Part shown: one piece after another, positions 17,972 through 26,004 of the stretch
Numbering within the stretch: position 1 is the first letter of the stretch
Layout: every line of letters begins with the position of its first letter
NCBI GenBank assembly: GCA_964012715.1
Contig: CAXGUG010000001.1
Location: forward strand, 62,001-126,000
Reading direction: 5' to 3'
DNA length: 64,000 nucleotides
From: UBA1479 sp964012715
GTDB taxonomy: Bacteria > Pseudomonadota > Alphaproteobacteria > Rhodospirillales > Casp-alpha2
Program-made: the position numbers and the translations under genes
Notes under the pieces: model-generated
What the model was told of the DNA's origin: nothing
The model's input: only the letters and a program-made list of their open reading frames with translations
Databases searched by the model: none

Positions 17972-19501
17972 ATGAAAATTCACAAGCTTTCTTTGGCACG
18001 GGTGGCCCTGGCGGTCATCATGGCCGCCATTATGCTGTCGCCGGAACAGGCATCGGCCAGCATCGACGAAACCATCAACGCCGCCACCGCACCCATCGCG
18101 TCGGCCATCGGGGCATTCGTGTTCTTCAAAATTCCCGTGTTCGGCGCGCAACTGCCACTGGTCGTTTTGTGGCTGGTGGTCGGCGCCGTGTTCTTCACCT
18201 TCCGCATGGGCTTCATCAATATTCGAGGCTTCAAGCACGCTATCGAACTGGTGCGCGGCGACTATGCCAACCCGAAGGATTCGGGCGAGGTATCGCACTT
18301 CCAGGCATTGGCCACCGCCGTGTCGGGAACCGTCGGCATCGGTAACATCGGCGGCGTCGCCGTGGCCGTGACCGTCGGCGGGCCGGGCGCTACGTTCTGG
18401 CTGATCATGGCCGGGTTCCTGGGCATGTCGACCAAGTTCGTCGAATGTACCTTGGGCGTGAAGTATCGGAACGAAAACGCCGACGGGTCCGTGTCCGGCG
18501 GGCCGATGTACTACCTGCGCAAAGGCTTCGCCGAACGCGGCATGGACGGGTTCGGAAAATTCCTGGGCGCGTTCTACGCCATCGGCATCTTCATCGGGGC
18601 CATGGGCATCGGCAACATGTTCCAATCGAACCAGGCCTATGTGCAACTCAACAACGTGGCCGGCGGCGCGCTCGACGGGCTGGGTTGGCTGGTCGGCCTG
18701 ATCATGGCGGGGATCGTCTATCTGGTGATCGTCGGCGGGATCAAATCGATCGCTCGGGTGACCGAAAAGATCGTGCCCTTCATGGCGATCTTCTACTGCT
18801 TCTTCGCGCTGATCGTCATCGCCATGAACGGCTCTGCCATTCCCGAAGCCATCGGCAACATCTTCTCCGGTGCGATGACGGGCGAAGGCGTCGCCGGCGG
18901 TGCGCTGGGTGCCTTGATCATCGGCTTCCAACGCGCCGTGTTCTCGAACGAGGCCGGGATCGGGTCGGCCTCCATCGCCCATTCGGCGGTGCGCACGAAC
19001 GAGCCCGTGACCGAGGGCATCGTCTCGCTGTTGGAGCCGTTCATCGATACCATCGTGATCTGCACCATCACCGCTTTGGTCATCGGCACCACCGCCGTCG
19101 CCCATCCGGGTTACGCCGGGGACGCAACGGGCATCGCCATGACCTCGGCGGCGTTCAAGACGCAGTTCTCGTGGTTCCCGATTCCGCTGGCGTTCGCTGG
19201 GATGCTGTTCGCCTTTTCGACCATGATTTCCTGGTCGTACTACGGGCTGAAGGGCTGGACCTATCTGTTCGGCGAGGATGCCAAGTTGCAGATCGTCTAC
19301 AAGCTGTTGTTCTGCGCCTTCGTGGCGTTGGGCTGCATGGTGCAGTTGGGGCCGATCCTGGATATTTCGGACGCCCTGGTGTTCCTGATCTGCGTTCCCA
19401 ACATCCTGGGCCTGTATATTCTGTCCCCCATCGTTAAACGGGAATTGGACAGCTACCTCGCCCGCGTCAAAAGCGGCGAGATCAGGAAGTTCAAGAACTA
19501 G
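17972..19501 (+). CDS. Sodium:alanine (AGCS family) symporter
   Basis: About 509 aa from ATG 17972 (GGGG upstream); another in-frame ATG lies at 17951. An N-terminal hydrophobic leader resembles a signal sequence (cleavage near SASID) before the about ten membrane helices. TAVSGTVGIGNIGGVAVAVTVGGPGATFW is the family's sodium- and substrate-binding segment (positions near residues 115-145), and the later FSNEAGIGSASIAHSAV is another AGCS hallmark. It should import alanine, glycine or a related amino acid with sodium. A strong terminator follows. Confidence 0.88.
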   Translation: MKIHKLSLARVALAVIMAAIMLSPEQASASIDETINAATAPIASAIGAFVFFKIPVFGAQLPLVVLWLVVGAVFFTFRMGFINIRGFKHAIELVRGDYANPKDSGEVSHFQALATAVSGTVGIGNIGGVAVAVTVGGPGATFWLIMAGFLGMSTKFVECTLGVKYRNENADGSVSGGPMYYLRKGFAERGMDGFGKFLGAFYAIGIFIGAMGIGNMFQSNQAYVQLNNVAGGALDGLGWLVGLIMAGIVYLVIVGGIKSIARVTEKIVPFMAIFYCFFALIVIAMNGSAIPEAIGNIFSGAMTGEGVAGGALGALIIGFQRAVFSNEAGIGSASIAHSAVRTNEPVTEGIVSLLEPFIDTIVICTITALVIGTTAVAHPGYAGDATGIAMTSAAFKTQFSWFPIPLAFAGMLFAFSTMISWSYYGLKGWTYLFGEDAKLQIVYKLLFCAFVALGCMVQLGPILDISDALVFLICVPNILGLYILSPIVKRELDSYLARVKSGEIRKFKN

Positions 19502-19525
19502 ACGATCCCGTTCGCACAAAAGGAA

Positions 19526-19557
19526 ACACCCCGCCGATCCGGCGGGGTGTTTTTCTT
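19526..19557 (+). terminator. Rho-independent terminator after the AGCS symporter
   Basis: A 10-bp stem (ACACCCCGCC with GGCGGGGTGT) closes a 5-base loop and runs into TTTTCTTT. It begins 25 bases past the symporter stop and separates it from the convergent cupin gene. Confidence 0.9.
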
Positions 19558-19577
19558 TGCCCAGAACGTGGGGGCGA

Positions 19578-20204
19578 TCAAGCCGCCGTCAGTCCCGCCC
19601 GCACGGTGGCGGAGCGGTCCCACAGGTTGGGAACCAAGGTCGACGAATAGCCGGAGACGAAGGGCTTCACTTCGTTGGTGTCCGGCTTGAACACATGGCG
19701 CGAAACCGCACCAATGTTGGCGCCATAGACGTGAATGCTGATCGACGGCTTGTCTTCGAACGAGTTCGAGACGACGTGGATGTCGCCGATGGTCGGCGAC
19801 ACGGCCTCGACCTGGCCCGGCTGCAGTTCGGCTTCTTCACCGACCTGGACCAGATTGCCCTGGGCGTCCTGTTCGAAGCGGACTTCCTTTTCGGCACCAC
19901 GCAGCATGCCGATCAGACCCCAGACCATATGGTCGTGAACGGGCGTTTTCTGACCCGGGCCCCAGACGAAGCTGACGACGCAGAAGCGTTCCAGCGGGTC
20001 GGAGTGCAGCAGGTACTGCTGATAGAATTCCGGATGCGGCTTGGCGAATTCTTCGGGCAGCCAATCGTCGCGCGACACCAGCGTGCCGAGCAGCTTGCGC
20101 CCTTCGGCGATCAGGGTCGGCTCGTCCTGGGTCTTCGAAACCAAATTGGTCATGCCGACGACGAAGTCGCGCAGCGGGGCGATGGTATCGGTTTGGTCGG
20201 TCAT
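19578..20204 (-). CDS. Cysteine dioxygenase-like thiol dioxygenase (cupin)
   Basis: 208 aa, cytosolic. Its ATG at 20204 overlaps the IclR stop by 4 bases (ATGA) and follows AGAGGA. The cupin motif PVHDHMVWGLIGML supplies two iron-binding histidines, and the later SISIHVYGANIG supplies the third. This is the bacterial CDO/mercaptopropionate dioxygenase family, which oxidises a thiol to a sulfinate with O2 and ferrous iron. Whether cysteine, 3-mercaptopropionate or another thiol is used cannot be told. As the last gene in the operon it suggests organosulfur chemistry. Confidence 0.78.
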   Translation of the reverse strand: MTDQTDTIAPLRDFVVGMTNLVSKTQDEPTLIAEGRKLLGTLVSRDDWLPEEFAKPHPEFYQQYLLHSDPLERFCVVSFVWGPGQKTPVHDHMVWGLIGMLRGAEKEVRFEQDAQGNLVQVGEEAELQPGQVEAVSPTIGDIHVVSNSFEDKPSISIHVYGANIGAVSRHVFKPDTNEVKPFVSGYSSTLVPNLWDRSATVRAGLTAA

Positions 20205-21064
20205 TCGGGGGTCCTCTCTTGTTTTTGTTGGTATGGGGATAGTCCAAGTCTTGGCATGGGTTGGAAGCTTGTCATGGTCGACCCGATGGCGCAGGGATCG
20301 ACCGGCGGCATCGACGGCGACGGGCCGTCGCTCAGGGCTTGTTCGACCTCGGCGGCGGCAGCGATGACCTCGACGCCAAGGCCCTTGAAGCGGGCCGTGC
20401 GCATCCGTTCCGCCGGGCCGGACACGCCGATTGCGGCGATCACGCTGCCGGACGGATCGTGGATGGGTGCCGCCACGCCACAGACCGTTTCCTGCCATTC
20501 CCCCGTGTTGACCGCATAGCCGCGATTGCGGATGCCGATCATTTCCAGGACGAAGGCTTCGGGGTCGACGATGCTTTTCGAAGTATGGGCATGCAGCCCT
20601 TCGGCCAGGGACCGCAAGGTGGCCTCGGGCAGCGCGGCCAGAAGGGCCTTTCCCGTGGCGACGCAGCGCGCCGGGGCGCGACCGCCGACCTTTGAATAAG
20701 CGCGCACCGGCTCGGGGCTTTCCAGCTTGTGCAGGTAGACGACCTCGTCCCCGTCGAGCACCGACAGGTGCACGCTTTCGCGGGTCGTCGCCAAAAGCCG
20801 TTCCATGGCCGGGACCGCAACCTGGCGCAGGTCGACATGGGCCAGCATCGCCGTGCCCAATTCCCATAGGCGGATCGCGGCCCGGTAGGTGCCGCTGGCC
20901 GCGTCGCGCCGGACGTAGCCCAGCTCGGTCAAGGTCTGCAGCAGGCGGTGGGCGTTGCTCTTGCCCAGGTCGACCCGCGCCGCCAGCTCGGACACGCCGA
21001 GCGCACGGTCGCTATGGGCCAAAACCTCGAGCAAGGCCATGCCGTTGACCAGAGTGTTATTCAT
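20201..21064 (-). CDS. IclR family transcriptional regulator
   Basis: 287 aa from ATG 21064 (GGGGAG 5 bases upstream). The N-terminal winged helix-turn-helix (ALGVSELAARVDLGKSNAHRLLQTLTELGYV) is followed by the IclR effector domain (SVLDGDEVVYLHKLE, KVGGRAPARCVATGKALLAAL, GYAVNTGEWQETVCGVAAPI). It lies third in a four-gene operon. The operon promoter carries a TGGAAC-N4-GTTCCA operator at 23268-23283 that resembles the IclR-family TGGAA/TTCCA box, so autoregulation is likely. The C-terminal 35 residues are unstructured and overlap into the dioxygenase start. Confidence 0.88.
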   Translation of the reverse strand: MNNTLVNGMALLEVLAHSDRALGVSELAARVDLGKSNAHRLLQTLTELGYVRRDAASGTYRAAIRLWELGTAMLAHVDLRQVAVPAMERLLATTRESVHLSVLDGDEVVYLHKLESPEPVRAYSKVGGRAPARCVATGKALLAALPEATLRSLAEGLHAHTSKSIVDPEAFVLEMIGIRNRGYAVNTGEWQETVCGVAAPIHDPSGSVIAAIGVSGPAERMRTARFKGLGVEVIAAAAEVEQALSDGPSPSMPPVDPCAIGSTMTSFQPMPRLGLSPYQQKQERTPE

Positions 21065-21077
21065 GCCGTCTCCCCGT

Positions 21078-22271
21078 TCAAATAACCTGCTGTTCCCGCC
21101 AAGCGGCGATTTCCTCGGCGCTGAACCCGGCGGCGGACAGAATTTCTTCGTTGTGTTCGCCGACCATCGGCGGCGGCGTGTCGATGCCGCCCGAACCATG
21201 GGCCAGCTTGAACCCCGGCCCGACCAGGCGCAGCGGACCATAGGCCGAGTCCACTTCCTGCAACAGGCCGCGGGCCGCGACCTGCGGGTGTTCGGCGATC
21301 TCGTCGATGCCTTTGACCGTGGCGCAGGGCACGTCGGCGGCGGTCAGGCGCTCTTCCCAGCTTTGCGGGTCGCCTTCGCGCATCGCGCCTTCGATCACCT
21401 CGCGCAGGGCCTGGGCGTTTTCCGTCCGCGACGGCCAGTCCTTGAACCGGGGGTCATCGAACACGTCCTCGCGGCCCAGCGCCTTCATCAGGTTGACAAA
21501 CTGCTTTTCCAACAGGATCGCCAGGATGATGTAGCCGTTGCCGCAGCGGAAGCGGTCGGCCGTGACCTTGCGCGTCACCGACAGGTTTCCGTACTGCTGC
21601 TGAACGAAGCCGGCGACGGTGTATTCGGTCACGTGCTGGGCCAGGAAGTTCAGGGTCGAGTCGAGCATCGCCACGTCGACGAACTGTCCCTCGCCCGTTT
21701 GGGTGCGCTGATGCAGGGCGGCGGAGACGGCGAAGGCCCCCATCATCCCGCCGATCATGTCGCAGGCGGCGAAGCCCGCGCGCATCGGCCCGCCTTCGGG
21801 CTCGCCGGTGATCGACATGATCCCGGACATCGCCTGGATCTTGCCGTCGAACGCGGCTTTGGGGCTTTCCGGCCCGTCGTGACCGAAACCCGAAACGGCG
21901 CAATAAATCAGCTTGGGATTGATCTTCTTCAGGTCTTCATAGCCCAGACCGAAGCGGCTCATCACGCCGGGGCGGAAGTTTTCCCAGACCACGTCGGCGT
22001 CCTTGACCAGGCGCTTGACGATTTCCTGGGCGTCCGGCTTTTTCAGGTCGAGCGTCAGGCTGCGCTTGTTGGCGTTGATCGACATGAAGGCCGGGGCCAT
22101 GTTGCGATCGACCCATTCCTGATCCAACTGGGCGCGGCGGTTGTCCTCGCCGCCGATGGGCTCGATCTTGATCACGTCGGCGCCGTGCAGCGCGAATTGA
22201 TAGGTCCCGAACGGCCCGGCGAAGAACCGGGTGAAGTCGAGAACGCGAATTCCGTCGAACGGGCGGCTCAT
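21078..22271 (-). CDS. CaiB/BaiF family III CoA-transferase
   Basis: 397 aa. ATG 22271 overlaps the upstream stop by 4 bases. The start GIRVLDFTRFFAGPFGTYQFALHGADVIKIEP and the block NANKRSLTLDLKKPD are family hallmarks; VDVAMLDSTLNFLAQH carries the region of the catalytic Asp. These cytosolic dimers move CoA between organic acids. The acid is unknown. Its neighbours (GrdB-like protein, thiol dioxygenase) suggest activation of an organosulfur or amino acid derivative. Confidence 0.85.
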   Translation of the reverse strand: MSRPFDGIRVLDFTRFFAGPFGTYQFALHGADVIKIEPIGGEDNRRAQLDQEWVDRNMAPAFMSINANKRSLTLDLKKPDAQEIVKRLVKDADVVWENFRPGVMSRFGLGYEDLKKINPKLIYCAVSGFGHDGPESPKAAFDGKIQAMSGIMSITGEPEGGPMRAGFAACDMIGGMMGAFAVSAALHQRTQTGEGQFVDVAMLDSTLNFLAQHVTEYTVAGFVQQQYGNLSVTRKVTADRFRCGNGYIILAILLEKQFVNLMKALGREDVFDDPRFKDWPSRTENAQALREVIEGAMREGDPQSWEERLTAADVPCATVKGIDEIAEHPQVAARGLLQEVDSAYGPLRLVGPGFKLAHGSGGIDTPPPMVGEHNEEILSAAGFSAEEIAAWREQQVI

Positions 22272-23227
22272 GCGGCACCCCCGGACTTCAATTCCTTTTC
22301 GCGCAATTGTTTTGCGACGATGCGGGCGTTTTCGGCCTCGGCACGAAGCGCTTCCACTTCCTCGGGCGTGCGTCGCTCGATGTTGCAGTAATCGCCCTTC
22401 CAATCCGGATCGTCGGACCAGCGCAGCGGCGACTGCATGGTCGTGCGCGGCCCGGTCGCCGATTCCAAAACACGCAGGCCGAATTCCAGCGTCTGCGCCT
22501 GGGAGTCCGGATCGTGCGGACGACCGGCGGCATTGCCCAGGGGGAAGTCGCTGAACATGAAGCGCGGCACGCCGCAGTATTCGACGATGTCCTTGGCGCA
22601 GCCGATCACCACGGTCGGGATGCCATTGGCTTCCAGATGGCGCGCGATCAGGCAGAGCGTCTGATGACAGATCGGGCAGTTGGGGAACAACAGCGCCACC
22701 TCGGCCCCGTCCTCGCGGCAGCGATTAAGAATTTCCGGGCAGTCGATGTCCAGGGTGTGCTGCTGGCTGCGGTTGGTCGGCGCGCCGTGGAACCGCTTGG
22801 TCAGGCCGCCGATCCGCCCGGCGGCGACGGCGTCGCGCAAGGCATGCAGGGGGAACCAGCTGCGGCCATCTTCCATGCTGGTATGGATGCGGTCGATCCC
22901 GACATGGGAAATACGCAGGTCATGTTCTTCCGACGTATCGCCGGAATAGACCGTGTAGAACTTGGCGGCGGAGTTGTAAGGCGCGCCCGGCCCCTGCGGC
23001 CCCTTGTCCGGCTGATACGGGGCGGCGGTGGTGATGAAGGTGACCTTCGATTCCGCCAAAGGCTTGGTCAGAGGCGTAAACGGCACATCGATGTAATGGG
23101 CCCAGACGTACGGGTTGTCGTAGCCCAAGGCCAGATACCAATCGCGCGTCCGCCGCATGTATTGGATAGGTTGATCCAGTTCCGGCGCGAAGGTCACGCC
23201 CCCGCGCGCTGCTTTGCTTGATGTCAT
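22268..23227 (-). CDS. Glycine/sarcosine/betaine reductase selenoprotein B (GrdB)-like protein, Cys form
   Basis: 319 aa, first gene of the operon. The block VALLFPNCPICHQTLCLIARHLEANGIPTVVIG aligns with the active-site region of GrdB/PrdB family proteins. There a Sec or Cys precedes a second Cys and is followed by a helix and an IPTV strand. Here the first position is Cys (NCPIC), with no in-frame TGA, so no selenocysteine is required. True GrdB works with GrdA and GrdC under anoxia, and neither is present. A non-canonical role, for example C-S or C-N bond chemistry with the CoA-transferase, is inferred. Confidence is moderate for family, low for reaction. Confidence 0.65.
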   Translation of the reverse strand: MTSSKAARGGVTFAPELDQPIQYMRRTRDWYLALGYDNPYVWAHYIDVPFTPLTKPLAESKVTFITTAAPYQPDKGPQGPGAPYNSAAKFYTVYSGDTSEEHDLRISHVGIDRIHTSMEDGRSWFPLHALRDAVAAGRIGGLTKRFHGAPTNRSQQHTLDIDCPEILNRCREDGAEVALLFPNCPICHQTLCLIARHLEANGIPTVVIGCAKDIVEYCGVPRFMFSDFPLGNAAGRPHDPDSQAQTLEFGLRVLESATGPRTTMQSPLRWSDDPDWKGDYCNIERRTPEEVEALRAEAENARIVAKQLREKELKSGGAA

Positions 23228-23256
23228 CCTAGAATCCCAAAAGTATTATGTTGTTT

Positions 23257-23294
23257 GTTCTAGTATATGGAACACCGGTTCCAGAAAACAGAAC
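23257..23294. promoter_or_regulatory. Four-arm palindromic operator, probable IclR-family site
   Basis: The arrangement is GTTC-N9-GAAC-N4-GTTC-N9-GAAC, exact in every arm. The central 16 bp (23268-23283) is TGGAAC-ACCG-GTTCCA, close to the IclR-family TGGAA...TTCCA box. On the minus strand a TATACT -10-like hexamer overlaps one end (23262-23267), so binding should block the promoter of the GrdB-like operon, whose start is 30 bases away. The co-encoded IclR regulator is the natural candidate. Confidence 0.7.
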
Positions 23295-23336
23295 ATTTTG
23301 CCATCATCGGCAAGACTCTTGGAATCGCAGCATTTT

Positions 23337-23355
23337 CCGGCCCGGCACGGGCCGG
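23337..23355 (-). repeat. GC-rich inverted repeat after nikR
   Basis: CCGGCCCG and CGGGCCGG flank a 3-base loop, starting 7 bases past the nikR stop. The position suits a terminator of nikR, but A residues rather than a U-tract follow on the minus strand, so it may only stabilise the transcript end. Confidence 0.4.
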
Positions 23356-23361
23356 GGACCG

Positions 23362-23769
23362 TCAGCCATCGATCGGGATCAGGTGCAAATGTCCGTTGCG
23401 CACGCCCCGCTGCGAGGTGATCCGGTCGGCGACATGACGGACTTCTTTGACCGATCCGGTCAACACCGTCGCCTCCAGACAGTTTTCCGCATCGATATGA
23501 AGATGCAGGGTCGCCGCCGGAACATCGTGGTGATGATCGTGCTGGGCCTCGACCAGACGCGACGACAGCGCCCGTTCCTTGTGGTTGTAGGCATAGACTA
23601 CGCAACCGACGCAATGGGCCGCGTCGTCGCCTTGTTCCAATTCCTCGGCCAGCAAGGCGCGGATCGCGTGGCGCATCCCTTCCGACCGATTGGCGTAGCC
23701 TTTATCGGCGATCAGACGGTCGAACTTTTCCAGCAGGTCATCGTCGATGGTGACGGTCACACGTTCCAT
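23362..23769 (-). CDS. nikR: Nickel-responsive transcriptional regulator NikR
   Basis: 135 aa ribbon-helix-helix regulator. The DNA-binding start RVTVTIDDDLLEKFDRLIADKGYANRSE and the ACT-type C-terminal domain match NikR. Nickel ligands are visible: a His in AQHDHHHD, the two in LHLHID, and the Cys in ENCLEA. It is divergent from hupE, with a NikR-type inverted repeat in between. Nickel binding should enable repression of the transporter gene and possibly of itself. Confidence 0.9.
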   Translation of the reverse strand: MERVTVTIDDDLLEKFDRLIADKGYANRSEGMRHAIRALLAEELEQGDDAAHCVGCVVYAYNHKERALSSRLVEAQHDHHHDVPAATLHLHIDAENCLEATVLTGSVKEVRHVADRITSQRGVRNGHLHLIPIDG

Positions 23770-23821
23770 GGTCGGCCCCTCCCTCGGGCATCCTTCGCTG
23801 TTGAAATACCGGCTACATAGG

Positions 23822-23870
23822 GTATGATCTTTTCACAATTTATCATACTTTTCATCATCAAGAATCATAC
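23822..23870. promoter_or_regulatory. NikR operator with three half-sites
   Basis: GTATGAT (23822-23828) and ATCATAC (23842-23848) form an inverted repeat with a 13-base centre. A further ATCATAC lies at 23864-23870, exactly 22 bases after the previous copy, so about two helical turns away on the same face. The half-site sequence matches the enteric NikR consensus GTATGA/TCATAC, although the centre is one base shorter than in E. coli. The region separates nikR and hupE. Confidence 0.75.
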
Positions 23871-23879
23871 AGGGGACCC

Positions 23880-24470
23880 ATGATGATCCGATCCTTCCTT
23901 GCCGCGCTTATGCTTTCGATCCTGGCCGCCGGCCCGGCCCTGGCCCATACGGGCGCCGGGTCCGTTTCCGGTTTCGCCGCCGGGTTCGGCCATCCCATCG
24001 GCGGCCTGGACCACATTTTGGCGATGGTCGCGGTCGGCGTCCTGGCGGCGCAGATGGGCGGCCGCGCGCTGTGGCTGGTTCCCGCCGCCTTCGTCGCGAT
24101 GATGATCGCGGGCGGTCTGGCCGCCGTTTCCGGCATCGCGCTGCCGATGGTCGAAATCGGCATCGTCGGATCGGTCGTGGTTCTGGGCGCCGTGATCGCC
24201 TTTGGCCGCAAGATGCCCGTCGTCCTGGCGATGGCCGTGGTCGGCGCGATGGCCGTGTTCCATGGCCATGCCCATGGCACCGAAATGCCCGTGTCGGCGA
24301 GCGGCCTGGAATACGGCCTTGGCTTTGCCCTGGCGACGGCGCTGCTACATGCCGCCGGGATCGGCGCAGCCCTGACCGCCGCCCAGGCCAATGCCAAAAT
24401 CGCTCCCCTGGCCCTGCGCGCCAGTGGCGGCGCGATTGCCCTGGCCGGGATGGCGCTGTTCGTCGCCTAA
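23880..24470 (+). CDS. hupE: HupE/UreJ family nickel or cobalt transporter
   Basis: 196 aa. Signal-like start (cleavage near ALAHTGA) leaves an N-terminal His. HPIGGLDHILAMVAVG holds the HX5DH metal-binding motif of HupE/UreJ, and FHGHAHGTEMP adds a histidine cluster. Six membrane segments are predicted. These secondary permeases bring nickel or cobalt through the inner membrane for hydrogenase, urease or other enzymes. No such enzyme is in the window. Control by the divergent nikR supports nickel as substrate. Confidence 0.88.
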   Translation: MMIRSFLAALMLSILAAGPALAHTGAGSVSGFAAGFGHPIGGLDHILAMVAVGVLAAQMGGRALWLVPAAFVAMMIAGGLAAVSGIALPMVEIGIVGSVVVLGAVIAFGRKMPVVLAMAVVGAMAVFHGHAHGTEMPVSASGLEYGLGFALATALLHAAGIGAALTAAQANAKIAPLALRASGGAIALAGMALFVA

Positions 24471-24492
24471 CGCCAAAGCGAATGACGAGTTC

Positions 24493-24528
24493 ACGGGGAG
24501 CAGGGAGACCGGCTCCCCGTTTTCTTTT
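24493..24528 (+). terminator. Rho-independent terminator of hupE
   Basis: A 9-bp stem (ACGGGGAGC with GCTCCCCGT) closes a 10-base loop and is followed by TTTCTTTT. It lies 23 bases past the hupE stop, between hupE and the convergent cysG. Confidence 0.85.
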
Positions 24529-24536
24529 GCGGGTGG

Positions 24537-25967
24537 TTATGCCTGGGTAAGCTTGCCAGGAACGGTTGCGGGCGGCTGCGCATCGGCCAGTGGCTCACTT
24601 CGGGGAAACAATGCCGTGGCCGGACGCATTGTCTCGTCCGCGACGGGCATCGCCGCCACGCGTAGCCCGGCGAAGACCTCGCCAATGCCGATCAGCACCG
24701 GCCCTTCGCCCAAGGTCGGAGCCTGCCCCGCCAAATAGCCAAGGCTGCGAACCTCGCGTTGCTCGTCGGTGCGGCTGACGTTGGCCATCATCACCACCGG
24801 TGTGGACGGGGCGCGGCCCCGCTCGATCAGCCGCCGGGCCAGCACCGCCGCCGTCCGCCCCGCCATGTAGACCATCAATGTCGTTCCCGCATCGGCCAGC
24901 CCTGCCCAATCCAGGGTCTCGGGCAGGCCGCCATCGCGTCCATGGCCGGTGACGAAACGGACCGAGCGGGCATGATCACGGTGGGTCAACGACACCCCCA
25001 GGGCCGAGGCCGCCGCCAAGGCGGCGGTAATACCGGGCACCACGTCGACGGCGATGCCCCGCTCGCGCAGTTCGGCGATTTCCTCTCCGGCGCGGCCGAA
25101 GATCATTGGATCGCCCGATTTCAATCGAACCACCTGCCGGCCTTGTTCAGCGAGTGAGATCATCATCTCGTTGATGTCTTCCTGACGACAGGACGGACGG
25201 TTCCCCCGTTTGCCGACCAACAGGCGCTTGGCCTCGCGTCGCGCCAGTTCCAGCACGTCATCGGACACTAGGTCGTCGTACAAAATAACATCGGCGGCCT
25301 GTAGGGCGCGCACGGCCTTCAGGGTCAGCAGTTCCGCATCCCCCGGCCCGGCCCCGACCAGCGTCACCCGGCCCGCCCCACCAGCATCGCGCAGCGACAG
25401 GTCCGTCGGGTCCATCGCGGCCTCCGGCGCGGGATGGTCCGGCTCGGCGAAGGCGCGTTCGGCTTGATCCCGCCAGAACCGACGGCGACGGCCCGCATCC
25501 GGCATCAGGGCGCGAACCCGGTCGCGCAGGCGGGATGCCGCCGCAGCCCAATGGGCGATGCCCGGCGGCAACAAAGTTTCGATCCGCCGCCGGATCGCCT
25601 GCCCCAATACGGGGGCCGCCCCGGCCGTGGAAATACCGATCACCACGGGTGAGCGATTGACGATCGCACCGAAGGAAAAATCGCAATAGGCCGGGCGGTC
25701 GATGATGTTGACCGGCACGCCCATGGCGCGCGCACGCTGTGCTAATTCCGCCGCCTGATCCGCGTCGGCAGCGTCAGCCACGGCGATGGCCGCACCCTGC
25801 AGTTCACTCTCGCCCCAAAGCGCGCCGTCATCGCCCAATCGCACGACATTCGCCCCGGCGGCGGTCAGCAATTCGGCCTTCCAGCCCGCCGCATCGGTCG
25901 CCCCCCAAACGACGGCGCGGCGTCCGGTAAGATCGTAGAACAACGGCAGCACCGCCAGCGGCGCCAT
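24537..25967 (-). CDS. cysG: Siroheme synthase CysG (methyltransferase / dehydrogenase / ferrochelatase)
   Basis: 476 aa from ATG 25967, chosen because MAPLAVLPLFYDLTG aligns with normal CysG starts; an upstream ATG at 26036 would overlap nasA. The N-terminal third is the precorrin-2 dehydrogenase/ferrochelatase; the C-terminal SUMT domain starts near GRVTLVGAGPGDAELLTLKA and contains YDDLVSDDVLELA, SGDPMIFGRAGEE and VVPGITAALAAAS. It makes siroheme for NirB, encoded upstream in the same operon. The usual GGG NAD loop is replaced by WGATDAAG, so the dehydrogenase step may be weak. Asp in NIID is kept. Confidence 0.88.
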   Translation of the reverse strand: MAPLAVLPLFYDLTGRRAVVWGATDAAGWKAELLTAAGANVVRLGDDGALWGESELQGAAIAVADAADADQAAELAQRARAMGVPVNIIDRPAYCDFSFGAIVNRSPVVIGISTAGAAPVLGQAIRRRIETLLPPGIAHWAAAASRLRDRVRALMPDAGRRRRFWRDQAERAFAEPDHPAPEAAMDPTDLSLRDAGGAGRVTLVGAGPGDAELLTLKAVRALQAADVILYDDLVSDDVLELARREAKRLLVGKRGNRPSCRQEDINEMMISLAEQGRQVVRLKSGDPMIFGRAGEEIAELRERGIAVDVVPGITAALAAASALGVSLTHRDHARSVRFVTGHGRDGGLPETLDWAGLADAGTTLMVYMAGRTAAVLARRLIERGRAPSTPVVMMANVSRTDEQREVRSLGYLAGQAPTLGEGPVLIGIGEVFAGLRVAAMPVADETMRPATALFPRSEPLADAQPPATVPGKLTQA

Positions 25968-26004
25968 GGCCGCCGGGGGGCGTCGTTCGGGTTTCCGCCC
26001 GATA

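Noticed and set aside
17864..19519. Long open frame (551 codons) antisense to the AGCS symporter
   Set aside because: The His/Asp/Gln-rich translation is the complement of hydrophobic codons of a membrane protein.
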